Assembly: GCA_963703015.1 (NCBI GenBank)
Contig: OY969779.1
Coordinates: 2,170,001 to 2,234,000, forward strand
Source of the DNA: Methanobacterium_B sp963703015
GTDB lineage: Archaea; Methanobacteriota; Methanobacteria; Methanobacteriales; Methanobacteriaceae
Direction: 5' to 3'
DNA: 64,000 nt
The notes under the pieces: model-generated
Databases searched by the model: none
What the model was told of the DNA's origin: nothing
The model's input: the letters and a program-made list of their open reading frames with translations, nothing else
Translations under genes and position numbers: made by a program
Part shown: piece after piece, positions 35,795-45,386 of the stretch
Layout: each line of letters starts with the position of its first letter
Position numbering within the stretch: position 1 is the stretch's first letter

Positions 35795-37627
35795 ATGGAT
35801 TCCAATAACAATTGTAAATTAAGCGCTGTAGTAATGGTTTATAATGGTGAAAAACATCTGAGTGCTTGTTTAAATTCACTTGTAAACCAAACACTTGACT
35901 CAATGGAAATTATTCTAGTAAATGATGCAAGTACCGATGATAGTTTAAGTATATGTAAAGAATATGCCCAAGATTTCTCAAATATAAGGATAATAGACAA
36001 AAAAAAGAATGAAGGCCTAGCTGTAACAGGGAATACTGGAATCGCAGCTGCCAATGGAGAATACATAATTTTAGTGGATAATGATGATATTATCCCTCCA
36101 TATGCCTATGAAAAACTATATAATAAAGCAGTGGAAACTAATTCCGATATTGTTGTTGGAAAAGCCAATTTCTTAATTGGTAACTATCAATATGAAATGA
36201 ATGACTATGAAACTTCTGTATGGTCAAAGGAACAAACCATAAAAAGTGCTAAAGAATTTCCAACAATATTTCACGATGCATTTTATTGGAATAAAATTAT
36301 CAGGAGAAAATTAATCTCAAAATACAATATTAAATTACCAAAAGACATGATATATGCAGATAGAAAATTTGCACATACCTGTTTCATACATGCAGATACG
36401 ATTTCCATCATCCCAGATTGTGTATATTTATGGAGACAGAGAAGCTCAGAAAGTGATATTTCATTAAGTATGAAAAGGAGAGAAGCTTGGAATTATACTA
36501 ACCGTATAGATTCTTACGAGATTGATTTAGATGAATTAACATCTTACGATGAAAATTATTTTAAAATTTTAATGAGAAGAATTCTTGTCCCAATTACAGG
36601 AATTTTAGAAAGTAAAGAATTTAGAGAAGTATTTTTTGATAGATCTTATAAATTATTAGCCCAAGAAGCTGAAAAATATGAAAATATCTATGAGAATAAC
36701 TTGGATATTCTTTTAAATTTGTATATATACCTGATTTTGCACGATTATAAAGAAGAATTAATTAAATTATTGAAGATCGACATTGATCTTCAAAAAGATA
36801 TCATTTATGAAAATGGTAAAAACTATTGGAATTTACCCTGCTTTAGGAATTCTAAATTAAAAATACCAGATAGTATATTCAATATAAAATCTTTAAGAAG
36901 GTCGTTCATTAGTTTTAACGATCTTATTGTTGAAGATGATTATGTAACATTTGATAAAATTGAAATCCCAAAACATTTCCCAATAAAAAAAGGAGAAGTT
37001 GTTTTTGTTGGTAGAACTTCTAAGGATGAAATATTAAACGATAATAAAATATCTTTTGAATTGAAGCCCATGGATGAGAATAAACCAAATATATTCACAG
37101 CCAAAGTGCCTACTAACCAGTTAAATTCTGTTGAAGTATATGATATGATATTTAAATTTGAATACTTAAATGGCGAGTATAATACATTTAGAATATCAAA
37201 AAATAATTTCAGAAACATTTTAAATAAGAGTAAAAATTTAGAGGGATACACAACGGTTAATAAAAACCTTTCAATCAAAACTCTTATGATAAATAATACC
37301 TTTACAATAGAACCTACTGGAGAGTCATTAAATTTTATTGTAAATCAAGATACAATCATTAAAGATCCAATAAAAATATTTGTACAAAATAGAATATCAC
37401 ATGAAATAGTGTATTTCACTCCAGTTGAGGATAATCTGTATAAATTAGAATGGGAATACTTCTTAGACAAAGGAAGTACATATGATTTCAAAGTCAATTT
37501 AAAAGAAAGATCTAGTCTACTTAAAAAAGCTTTTATTTCTAATTTTAGAGATATATCCTTTAAAAATAAGGATATTAATATTAAAATTTTTAAAACAAAC
37601 AATGGGAATATATCAATGAAGGGATGA
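35795..37627 (+). CDS. Family 2 glycosyltransferase with long C-terminal beta-rich extension
   Basis: This protein has about 610 residues. The N-terminal GT-A domain holds SAVVMVYNGEKHLSACLNSL, IILVNDASTDDS, TGNTGIAAANGEYIILVDNDDIIPP (DxD region near residue 95) and FAHTCFIHAD. The C-terminal half (about 330-610) has alternating hydrophobic and charged stretches of beta type (FDKIEIPKHFPIKKGEVVFVG) and no known motif. Bacterial TarS, which glycosylates wall teichoic acid, also joins a GT2 domain to a beta-rich C-terminal part, so a decorating role is plausible but not shown. GTG 35786 belongs to the ribosome site GGTGA, so ATG 35795 is preferred. The upstream glycerophosphotransferase gene ends at 35793, so translation is likely coupled. 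Confidence 0.8.
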   Translation: MDSNNNCKLSAVVMVYNGEKHLSACLNSLVNQTLDSMEIILVNDASTDDSLSICKEYAQDFSNIRIIDKKKNEGLAVTGNTGIAAANGEYIILVDNDDIIPPYAYEKLYNKAVETNSDIVVGKANFLIGNYQYEMNDYETSVWSKEQTIKSAKEFPTIFHDAFYWNKIIRRKLISKYNIKLPKDMIYADRKFAHTCFIHADTISIIPDCVYLWRQRSSESDISLSMKRREAWNYTNRIDSYEIDLDELTSYDENYFKILMRRILVPITGILESKEFREVFFDRSYKLLAQEAEKYENIYENNLDILLNLYIYLILHDYKEELIKLLKIDIDLQKDIIYENGKNYWNLPCFRNSKLKIPDSIFNIKSLRRSFISFNDLIVEDDYVTFDKIEIPKHFPIKKGEVVFVGRTSKDEILNDNKISFELKPMDENKPNIFTAKVPTNQLNSVEVYDMIFKFEYLNGEYNTFRISKNNFRNILNKSKNLEGYTTVNKNLSIKTLMINNTFTIEPTGESLNFIVNQDTIIKDPIKIFVQNRISHEIVYFTPVEDNLYKLEWEYFLDKGSTYDFKVNLKERSSLLKKAFISNFRDISFKNKDINIKIFKTNNGNISMKG

Positions 37628-37916
37628 TTCAATAAATATATTTACAAGTAAATAAAGTAATTTCTTTTTTTTAAGCAATTTATTTCATTAATAGAAACCT
37701 AATATTTCTTAATAAAAAGACATATATTCTTATTAGTGATGTATTTAATTTTTGAAGATAAAAGAATGAATTTAGATATTAAATCCTAAAACATTTATTT
37801 GAGAACTGTAAATTGATTAATATTAAATTTAAATTAGATTTTTTTATTTGTTATTAAAATTAAAATAAATTAATAAAACTTCATTGGGTTTATAATTATA
37901 CATATAAGGTGAAAAA

Positions 37917-40271
37917 TTGTTAGATATAAAAAATACTAAACTAAAAGTCCCAAATTGCAGTATTGATAAATATCAAAAAAATTTTAAAAATACAAATAAC
38001 AAATCATATACTAATAATCCCGTTTATTTGGAAGAGTTTGGATCCAAAGATAATATAACCCACCCTGAAGAAACAAAGATAATAAATAACAATTTTACAG
38101 TTTTTTTAAGTATAATTATCCCATTTAACAAAGGTAAAAAATATCTTGAAGAATGTCTTGAAAGTTTAAGTTATCAAGAACTCGATGATTATGAAGTTAT
38201 CTTAATTTTAAATGGTTTAACAGAAGAAATCGACGATATAATCAACACATATCAAAGGAATAGTAAATTAAAAATTAAGTTATTTAAAGAAGAAATTGGA
38301 GTTAGTAAAGCAAGGAATGAAGGAATAAAACTATCTGAAGGAAAATATATATACTTTTTAGATAGTGACGATTATATATATTCCAATTCCCTTGATAAAC
38401 TAGTTGAAATTGCAAAAAAAAATAATTCCGATCTAGTTAATGGAAGGAAAATTGAAACTTTTTATAACCTTGAAAGGTTTTATAATAACTATTCCCAGAA
38501 GATTTTTGATGAAGAAGCTGAAAATCATAAGATTTCCGATTATAACATTACAATCAACCACATAATCCCTTTAAGAGGCAGTATTTCGAATATTTCTGTT
38601 TTACATATTCTGATTAAAAAATCAGTACTTGATAATAATATATTTTTTGATGAAGATTTAAGATATTTTTCTGATGTGCCATTTATTTTACAAGTTATTG
38701 AACATTCAAAGACCATCAAATATGTAAGTAATTCAATTTATGCAAAAAGAGAAAGAAACGATCCAATTAATTTACCTTCATTAAACCATGAAGATCCGGA
38801 AAACAGACTGTTGCATCATGTTAAAGTATATCTCAAATCCTTGAATTTTGTAGATCCCAATGGGGATTTAAGGATCAGACTAGACAGAAAGATGATAGAT
38901 TATTATTTGTCTGATTTTTTGCCAACAATACGTAAACAAAGGGATAACAAACGGAATACTGAACATTTTAAAAAAATGGTTGAAATATCATCTAATTTTC
39001 ACCCTAAATCCATTAAATGGTATCAAAAGCTTGAAATAAAGTCATTACAACGTAATGACTTAAAAAGTGCAAAAAGATATCTTAAATTTAGATTAGGTAT
39101 TAAAAAGCTTAAAACAATTATTGGAAGTCCAACAACTATTAAAACAACTATTTATTATAACCTATTCAATAAACTAGCTATAAATAAGAACATGATTATT
39201 TTCGAGAGTTTTCGAGGACAATATTACAATGACAGTCCCAAATATATTTATGAATATTTATATGAAAACTATAATGATAATTATGAATTCATTTGGATAA
39301 TAAATGATAAAAAAAAGAAGATTCCAGGTTCTCCAAAAAAGATTAAACGATATTCCTTATCCTACTATTATTACATGGCAAGATCAAAATTTTGGGTTAT
39401 TAATCTTAGACAACCACGTAGGTTAGTTAAAAGAAATGAACAGGTAATATTATCCACATGGCATGGAACGCCACTGAAAAAATTAGGGCTGGATATTGAT
39501 GAAATCTATTCTGCAACTCCTAATATAAAAGAACATTATGTAAGTGATGCAAGTAAATGGGATTATTTAGTATCTGCAAATAGATATTCAACAGACATTT
39601 TAAGAAGAGCTTTTAGATACACAGGGGAAGTTCTGGAATATGGATATCCTCGTAACGATGTATTATATCGTAATAATAGTGAACTTTCACAAAGAATTAA
39701 AGAAAATCTAGGATTACCATTAGATAAAAAGATAATTCTGTATGCACCTACATGGAGAGATGATGAATATTATGATGTGGGACAATACAAATTTGACCTA
39801 AAGTTAGAATTGGATAAACTCCAAAAAGAATTAGGCGAAGAATATATTGTTTTAGTAAGAACTCACTATTTTATAGCGGATAATTTAGATTTAACAAGCA
39901 TTAACCAATTTGCCTTTAATGTTTCATACTACGACGACATTTCAGAACTATATCTTATATCCGATATACTGATAACAGATTATTCATCTGTTTTCTTTGA
40001 TTTTGCTAATTTAATGCGTCCAATATTATTCTATGTATACGATTATGAAAAATATTCATCACAACTGCGAGGTTTCTATATTGATATGGAAAAAGACATT
40101 CCAGGCCCTTTATTATTTACAACTGAAGAAGTAATTGATAGTATCCAAAATATTAACAATATTTCAGAAGATTATAAAGAAAAATATGATGATTTTTTTA
40201 ATAGATTCTGTTGCTTAGATGATGGTTATGTAAGTAAAAGAATCGTTGAAAAAGTATTTAAAAATAATTAA
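37917..40271 (+). CDS. Fusion of family 2 glycosyltransferase and glycerophosphotransferase-fold domain
   Basis: The protein has 784 residues starting at TTG 37917, 4-5 bases after AAGGTGA. The N-terminal 55 residues are polar. A GT2 domain covers about 60-380 (FLSIIIPFNKGKKYLEECLES, GVSKARNEGIK, YFLDSDDYIYS near 147). A Glyphos_transf domain covers about 425-784: FESFRGQYYNDSPKYIYEYL, STWHGTPLKKLGLDID near 513, LEYGYPRNDVLY, LYAPTWRDDEYY, LVRTHYFIADN, ITDYSSVFFDFANLMRPILF near 683 and DIPGPLLFTTEE. The fusion points to one enzyme adding a sugar and an alcohol phosphate alternately, as in capsule-like or complex teichoic-acid repeats. All catalytic blocks of both parts are retained. Confidence 0.85.
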   Translation: MLDIKNTKLKVPNCSIDKYQKNFKNTNNKSYTNNPVYLEEFGSKDNITHPEETKIINNNFTVFLSIIIPFNKGKKYLEECLESLSYQELDDYEVILILNGLTEEIDDIINTYQRNSKLKIKLFKEEIGVSKARNEGIKLSEGKYIYFLDSDDYIYSNSLDKLVEIAKKNNSDLVNGRKIETFYNLERFYNNYSQKIFDEEAENHKISDYNITINHIIPLRGSISNISVLHILIKKSVLDNNIFFDEDLRYFSDVPFILQVIEHSKTIKYVSNSIYAKRERNDPINLPSLNHEDPENRLLHHVKVYLKSLNFVDPNGDLRIRLDRKMIDYYLSDFLPTIRKQRDNKRNTEHFKKMVEISSNFHPKSIKWYQKLEIKSLQRNDLKSAKRYLKFRLGIKKLKTIIGSPTTIKTTIYYNLFNKLAINKNMIIFESFRGQYYNDSPKYIYEYLYENYNDNYEFIWIINDKKKKIPGSPKKIKRYSLSYYYYMARSKFWVINLRQPRRLVKRNEQVILSTWHGTPLKKLGLDIDEIYSATPNIKEHYVSDASKWDYLVSANRYSTDILRRAFRYTGEVLEYGYPRNDVLYRNNSELSQRIKENLGLPLDKKIILYAPTWRDDEYYDVGQYKFDLKLELDKLQKELGEEYIVLVRTHYFIADNLDLTSINQFAFNVSYYDDISELYLISDILITDYSSVFFDFANLMRPILFYVYDYEKYSSQLRGFYIDMEKDIPGPLLFTTEEVIDSIQNINNISEDYKEKYDDFFNRFCCLDDGYVSKRIVEKVFKNN

Positions 40272-40386
40272 AAATTACTCCAAAATACACTATTATTAAA
40301 TAAAGATTATAATATTCTTTATGATATTATCTAAATAGTAAGGCTGGATAAACTGGAGTTTCAGGAATTATAACATTAGTGAGAAT

Positions 40387-41598
40387 ATGAATCAAAAATT
40401 AAAAAATTTTATTAAAAACCATATAATATTGCCATTGTATGGTGTTTTAAGGAAATTGCCTGTGAATAACAATTTAATCATTTTTGAGAGTAATGTTGGA
40501 AGGAATTACAGTGGAAATCCAAGATACATCTACGAGGAAATGGTAAAACAAGGTATCGATAAAAAACTTACTTTTGTTTGGATATTAGAGGATCCTGAAA
40601 CTGAAATTCCTGGAATAACAATTAAAGTCAAAAGATCGAGACTGAAATATTATTATTATCTGGCTCGAGCTAAAATATGGATATTTGATACTAGAGATCC
40701 TTCTCATATCATTAAAAGGAAACAGGTGTATTATATCCAAACTTGGCATGGAACACCCCTGAAAAAACTTGGAATGGATTTGGATGATGTGTTTATGGCG
40801 GGCAAAGGGGACATAAAAACATACAAAAAGAATATGTTCCATGATACCAGGAAGTGGGATTTTCTTCTATCACAAAACGAATATTCAACAGAAGTATTTA
40901 AGAGGGCATTTGCATTTTCAAACGAAGAATCTAAAGAGATATGGACTTATGGATATCCTAGAAATGATGTTCTAACCACTAAAAACACTAATGAAAGTAT
41001 AAACAAAATAAAAGAAGAATTAAATATTCCAAATGATAAAAAAGTATTATTATACGCTCCAACATGGAGAGACAACGAATTTCACAAAAGAAGTACATAT
41101 AAATTTGTAACAGCCATGGATTTTGATTTATTAAAAGAAAAATTATCAAAAGATTATGTAATAATTGTGAAATATCATTATTTAGTTGTCGAGAATATAG
41201 ATTGGTCCAAATATGAGGGTTTTGTATACACATATGGTCCAGAAAAAGACATAGCAGATCTATATCTGGTTTCCGATATGCTGATTACAGATTATTCCTC
41301 GGTAATGTTTGATTACAGCATATTAAATAGGCCAATGTTCTTTTTTATGTATGATCTAGAAGCTTATCGTGATGAACTTAGAGGATTCTATTTTGATATT
41401 CTAAAAGAACTTCCTGGACCTTTATCAAAAACAACAGAAGATCTAATTAATGATATAATGATGTATGATAAGAGTTTATATCAAGAAAAATACAGGGCTT
41501 TTCAAAATAAATACAATAAATATGATGATGGTAAAGCTTCTCAAAGAGTAGTTGAACGAATATTAGAACTTAAAGCTACAAGGACTAAAAGAGAATAA
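40387..41598 (+). CDS. CDP-glycerol glycerophosphotransferase-fold protein
   Basis: This 403-residue protein is almost entirely a Glyphos_transf domain: FESNVGRNYSGNPRYIYEEM near residue 33, QTWHGTPLKKLGMDLDDVF near 119, WTYGYPRNDVLTT, LYAPTWRDNEFH, VKYHYLVVEN, and ITDYSSVMFDYSILNRPMFF near 299, then ELPGPLSKT. The N-terminal 30 residues are basic-hydrophobic and may dip into the membrane, as in TagB/TarF-type enzymes. The length matches single-domain primase-type members (380-400 residues). It lies about 115 bases after the fusion gene on the same strand. It is most similar in layout to the protein at 44165, suggesting duplication. Confidence 0.88.
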   Translation: MNQKLKNFIKNHIILPLYGVLRKLPVNNNLIIFESNVGRNYSGNPRYIYEEMVKQGIDKKLTFVWILEDPETEIPGITIKVKRSRLKYYYYLARAKIWIFDTRDPSHIIKRKQVYYIQTWHGTPLKKLGMDLDDVFMAGKGDIKTYKKNMFHDTRKWDFLLSQNEYSTEVFKRAFAFSNEESKEIWTYGYPRNDVLTTKNTNESINKIKEELNIPNDKKVLLYAPTWRDNEFHKRSTYKFVTAMDFDLLKEKLSKDYVIIVKYHYLVVENIDWSKYEGFVYTYGPEKDIADLYLVSDMLITDYSSVMFDYSILNRPMFFFMYDLEAYRDELRGFYFDILKELPGPLSKTTEDLINDIMMYDKSLYQEKYRAFQNKYNKYDDGKASQRVVERILELKATRTKRE

Positions 41599-42002
41599 TA
41601 AAATAAGTATAATGATAATGTAACAAGGAATTAATATAACAATTATATATATTTCAGTATTTTTCAACAAACTCTATAAAATATTAACTAATATTCATAA
41701 TTCTATTTAATAATAAATAGAAATCATAAACAATTATTTAACAACTTTGAAATGATTTCTTGATTAACATCCATAATATTCATGGGGAATATGATTAATA
41801 AGAAAATAACGAGTGAGAATATTAGAATTGATAAATCTAAGATTTTCTTGCTTTAAAAATCTAAAGGAAATATTAATTTTGGGTTAATAAAAAATTTATG
41901 ATTCTTTTTATTGCAAGGAAGGTAAGTTTCCGAGTTCCATTTAATCATATTTAATTTTTATCTTGGATTTTATTTATACTTAAAAATCTAAAGGATCATT
42001 AA

Positions 42003-42158
42003 TTATCTTTTAAATAATTGAGGTATTGATTTAAGATAAGAGATAAAATCATTTTTTGGTTTTTGAGTTTGAATCTCTTTTAATATGGTATCTGCAAAAA
42101 ATTCAGAACCAAATGGATAAATTTTATCGTTTGTAAGAAACATCTTGATTGCATCTAA
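42003..42158 (-). pseudogene. C-terminal relic of an unidentified gene
   Basis: A minus-strand frame of about 51 residues with protein-like composition (MFLTNDKIYPFGSEFFADTI ... FISYLKSIPQLFKR, then TAA) is preceded at once by an in-frame stop and has no ribosome site. It looks like the end of a lost gene. The family is not recognised. Confidence 0.3.
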
Positions 42159-42437
42159 TTAATCTTGATAGGTGATTTATAAATTAAGCTAAACTCCAAA
42201 TATAATAACCAATATGTTATGAATTCCAGTTCTTATAGAGAATTTGAATTAAAAACAAAATTAGAAGCATTAAAAATGGAAAATTTTAACAAAATGATTA
42301 ACAAATAAATTTATAATATAAGATATAAGAATGCCCTATTAAAGATCCTATTTGTAAAATGACTGAGATAACAGAATATAAGATAAAATATTAAAAACAC
42401 ATTGTTCCTTGCCAATATTTATTTATGGTTCAAATGA

Positions 42438-42447
42438 TTTATATATG
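42438..42447 (+). promoter_or_regulatory. Candidate TATA box of the coiled-coil methyltransferase
   Basis: TTTATATATG, close to the archaeal TATA consensus, lies about 110 bases before ATG 42560 and would give a leader of roughly 85-90 bases. Confidence 0.4.
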
Positions 42448-42559
42448 TAAATTAGCCCCATATAATTCCAATTTTTTAAATTGGGAGTTAAAAACCTAAG
42501 GAAATTTAAATTTAAAAAAAAATTAAAGTTATTATGGCCCCTAATGGAGATATGAATCT

Positions 42560-43522
42560 ATGATTAAAAATATTATAAGAAATCAGATAAAAAAAACAGG
42601 AACGTATCGGGTTTTGGAAAATAAGAATAAAAAACTGAAAAAACAATTACAAACATTAAAAAAGGAAAAGATCAAAATTTCTGAAGATAATATTAGAATT
42701 ATAAATGAGAAAGATGGAGAAATGAAAAATTTATTAAAAGAAACAGAAAATAAAATTAACATTTTACAATCAGAGAAGATTAGAATTTCTGAAGATAATA
42801 TTAGAATTATAAATGAGAAAGAGTCGCAAATAAAGAATTTAGAAGAAGAAAAGATTAGAATTTCTGATGAATATAACATGATAATAAATAAAAAGGAAGA
42901 ATTAATTAACAATTTAGAACAAGAAAAACAGAAATATAAAGTAGAAAGATCTCAAAAAGTAGGATTTGGTCTAAAAACTGGTCTTAGAGGTGTAAGTTCC
43001 GAGGAAGGTAAAGTAAATATATTAAAATATTTCTTAGAGAATATTAAAAAAGATGCAAAAATTTTGGATGTAGGTTTTGGTTCAGGTGTATATGGTAAAT
43101 TATTAAGGACATTTTATTATCAAAACATTGACGGTATAGATGTTTATGGTGATAATATAAAAGAAATGGGATTAGATTTAATTTATGATAATATTTTCAT
43201 AGAAAATATTCTTGATTTTAATTTTGATTTCTATGATTTGATAATAATGGGTGATGTATTAGAACATATTGAGTTAGAATCATCTAAAAATTTATTATCT
43301 AGATTTATAGATGAAAACAAATGTGATACCATTATAGTTTCAATACCTTATGAATATGAACAAGACGAAGTTTATGGAAATAAATATGAAAAACATTTAC
43401 AGTCAAATGTAACTTATCAATATATGAAAGAAAATTTCCCATATCTTAAACTAATTGATTCAAAAATAATGACTCATAATGGCGGGGTTATTGCAACATA
43501 TATATGGAACAGAACTGTCTGA
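42560..43522 (+). CDS. SAM-dependent methyltransferase with N-terminal coiled coil
   Basis: This 320-residue protein has two parts. Residues about 15-130 are a charged coiled coil with a repeated unit (EKIKISEDNIRIINEKD / EKIRISEDNIRIINEKE / EKIRISDEYNMIINKKE), also repeated in DNA at 108-base and about 75-base spacing. Residues about 140-320 are a class I methyltransferase: ILDVGFGSGVYGKLL (SAM-binding motif I), GIDVYG, YDLIIMGDVLEHIE and TIIVSIPYEYEQDEVYGN. A coiled coil plus methyltransferase next to polymer synthesis genes recalls chain-length or end-modifying systems such as O-antigen WbdD, where methylation stops elongation; that is only an analogy. A decayed copy lies at 56421-57180. 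The start is ATG with GGAG 10 bases upstream. Confidence 0.8.
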   Translation: MIKNIIRNQIKKTGTYRVLENKNKKLKKQLQTLKKEKIKISEDNIRIINEKDGEMKNLLKETENKINILQSEKIRISEDNIRIINEKESQIKNLEEEKIRISDEYNMIINKKEELINNLEQEKQKYKVERSQKVGFGLKTGLRGVSSEEGKVNILKYFLENIKKDAKILDVGFGSGVYGKLLRTFYYQNIDGIDVYGDNIKEMGLDLIYDNIFIENILDFNFDFYDLIIMGDVLEHIELESSKNLLSRFIDENKCDTIIVSIPYEYEQDEVYGNKYEKHLQSNVTYQYMKENFPYLKLIDSKIMTHNGGVIATYIWNRTV

Positions 43523-43530
43523 TTTTTTTT
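43523..43530 (+). terminator. T-run terminator after the methyltransferase gene
   Basis: Eight consecutive T follow the TGA stop of the methyltransferase gene, the simple form of archaeal termination signal. No hairpin is evident. Confidence 0.4.
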
Positions 43531-43744
43531 AAATTACAAATTATACTTTACTAAATTAAGAAAATTAAACAATTCAATTATAAACTATCTCTTAATTTAA
43601 TATTACAATCGTGTAATATTTCTAGAATTTTTTTGTAATAATTATTATTGGGATATTCCTAATTTATCATCCGATTATTTTTTTACTAAATAAAAAGTGT
43701 TTTAAATGATAATAAAATATTAAATATGTTAGGGAAGTATAATA

Positions 43745-44034
43745 ATGGAAATTCTAAACAAATTGAAAGATTATTTTTTAAATAAAATGGAGATATCGTT
43801 TCTATAAATCAGAATATAATCGTTTAAAAGTATTATCAGTCAATCAAGAAAATTCTGAAAATATAAAAAAACCAAATGAAAATCCAGAAGTAATACAGGG
43901 TTCTGATAAGAAGAGTTTAAAGGATTTTCGCACAAGTCTACTTAGAAAATCATGAAGAACTATCTTATAATAATAAATTTAATATAATTCTGAAAAAATA
44001 TAATATCCATTATGCATCAAAAAAGATTAATTAA
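43745..44034 (+). pseudogene. Frameshifted and shortened gene relic
   Basis: A frame starting at ATG 43745 (MEILNKLKDYFLNK) breaks after about 20 residues. A second frame continues (YRFYKSEYNRLKVLSVNQEN ... SDKKSLKDF) and a third continues again (VYLENHEELSYNNKFNIILK ... ASKKIN) to TAA at 44032-44034. Three overlapping frames with protein-like composition point to a decayed gene with at least two frameshifts. The N-terminus resembles the basic-amphipathic start of the coiled-coil methyltransferases here, but the family cannot be fixed. Confidence 0.5.
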
Positions 44035-44065
44035 GTTTTTAAACTTCTTTAAAATAAAAAATAAT

Positions 44066-44079
44066 ATTAGTATACTAAT
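44066..44079. promoter_or_regulatory. 14-bp perfect palindrome beside a TATA box
   Basis: ATTAGTATACTAAT (44066-44079) is its own reverse complement and ends 3 bases before the TATA-like TTTATATA at 44083-44090, itself about 75 bases before ATG 44165. The place fits an operator for a dimeric regulator at the BRE/TATA. Confidence 0.35.
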
Positions 44080-44164
44080 AAATTTATATAACTCAGTATA
44101 ATAATCTTTAAAATAAAATTGTTTAAAATTTTAATTATATAAAGAATTAATTTCAGGAGTATTT

Positions 44165-45340
44165 ATGAATTTCAGAGAGATAATTAAGAGTATTGCTCTA
44201 TTATTGTATCATATTTTTCTTAAGGTTTTACCTGTGAATAAAAAAGTGATATTCTTTGAGAGTGGTGTTGGCCGAAACTATTCTAGCAATCCTAAATATG
44301 TCTATGAAGAGATGGTTAGTCAAGGATTGGATAAAAAATTCAAGTGTGTATGGTCCTTAGAGGATACCTCAATAAAAATCCCTGGAAAGGTTAAAAAAGT
44401 TAAAAGAGCCAGATTAACTTATTTATTTTATTTATCCATTGCAAAAGTATGGGTATGTGATACAAGACAACCAGCTTTTTTGGTTAAAAGATCAGAAACC
44501 ACCTATATACAGCTCTGGCATGGAACTCCATTAAAAAAATTAGCATTAGATATGGATGTTCTGAAAATAAGTGATGGAATGGAATTATCAGAATATAAAA
44601 GATTGTTCAAGGAAAATACAAAAACATGGGATTACCTGATTTCTCAAAGTGATTATACAACTAAAAAATTCAGATCTAGCTTTGATTTTGGTGGAAAAAT
44701 TTTAAATACAGGTTTTCCAAGAAATGACATACTATTTAAGAAAAACAATGAAGAAACAATAAATTCTATTAAAAATAGTTATAATCTTCCTCAAAATAAA
44801 AAGATTATCTTATACTCTCCTACATGGAGAGATGATGAATTTTATGGAAATGGGATTTATAAGTTCTCTTCAGAGGTAGATTTTGAATTACTTCAAAAGG
44901 AACTGTCTGATACACATATTATACTTGTCAAGTTACACTATTTAGTAAAGGACAGTATAAATTGGAGTAAATATGATGGATTCGTATACAAATGTGATCA
45001 TCTAAGCGATATTCAAGAGCTGTATTTAATATCTGATGTTTTAGTCACAGATTATTCATCTGTAATGTTTGATTATGCAATACTTAAAAGACCAATGATC
45101 ATCTACTCCTACGACTATGAAAAGTACAGAGATAACTTAAGAGGATTTTATTTCAATATATTCGAAGAATTTCCAGGACCTATAACAGAAAATAATGTAG
45201 ATTTAGTAGAATCTATACAAAATTATGATTGTAAAAAATATAGAAAGGAATATAATTCATTTTTAGATAAATTCACAAGTTTTGATGATGGCAATGCATC
45301 ATCAAGGATTGTAAAGTTGATTTTAGAAAAATTGGATTAA
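44165..45340 (+). CDS. CDP-glycerol glycerophosphotransferase-fold protein
   Basis: This 391-residue single-domain protein resembles the one at 40387: KVLPVNKKVIFFESGVGRNY, NPKYVYEEMV, QLWHGTPLKKLALDMDVLK near residue 117, NTGFPRNDILF, LYSPTWRDDEFY, VKLHYLVKDS and TDYSSVMFDYAILKRPMIIY near 295, ending in EFPGPITENN. The N-terminal 25 residues are amphipathic-hydrophobic. The catalytic His of HGTP and the DYSS block are intact. The ribosome site AGGAGTATTT precedes ATG. It ends 46 bases before the next family member, so both are probably on one transcript. Likely step: adding glycerol phosphate or a related alcohol phosphate to a lipid-linked primer. Confidence 0.88.
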   Translation: MNFREIIKSIALLLYHIFLKVLPVNKKVIFFESGVGRNYSSNPKYVYEEMVSQGLDKKFKCVWSLEDTSIKIPGKVKKVKRARLTYLFYLSIAKVWVCDTRQPAFLVKRSETTYIQLWHGTPLKKLALDMDVLKISDGMELSEYKRLFKENTKTWDYLISQSDYTTKKFRSSFDFGGKILNTGFPRNDILFKKNNEETINSIKNSYNLPQNKKIILYSPTWRDDEFYGNGIYKFSSEVDFELLQKELSDTHIILVKLHYLVKDSINWSKYDGFVYKCDHLSDIQELYLISDVLVTDYSSVMFDYAILKRPMIIYSYDYEKYRDNLRGFYFNIFEEFPGPITENNVDLVESIQNYDCKKYRKEYNSFLDKFTSFDDGNASSRIVKLILEKLD

Positions 45341-45386
45341 TAGGAATATTAAATTAATGGAATTTAAATGATAATGGAGCAAAATA

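Larger units (their letters stand above)
41599..42559. other. Long AT-rich gap with coding relics
   Basis: This 960-base interval has no intact gene. It contains a minus-strand relic at 42003-42158 (listed separately), a short plus-strand frame at 42183-42308 encoding a charged helical peptide (EFELKTKLEALKMENF...), and a 16-bp direct repeat (TTAAAAATCTAAAGGA at 41853-41868 and 41980-41995). It probably results from decay or rearrangement. Confidence 0.45.

Noticed and set aside
41853..41995. 16-bp direct repeats as ends of an insertion sequence
   Set aside because: The 111 bases between them cannot hold a transposase and no terminal inverted repeats are visible.
42583..42912. Minus-strand 109-residue hydrophobic frame
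   Set aside because: It is the reverse complement of the charged coiled-coil repeats, which always reads as hydrophobic.
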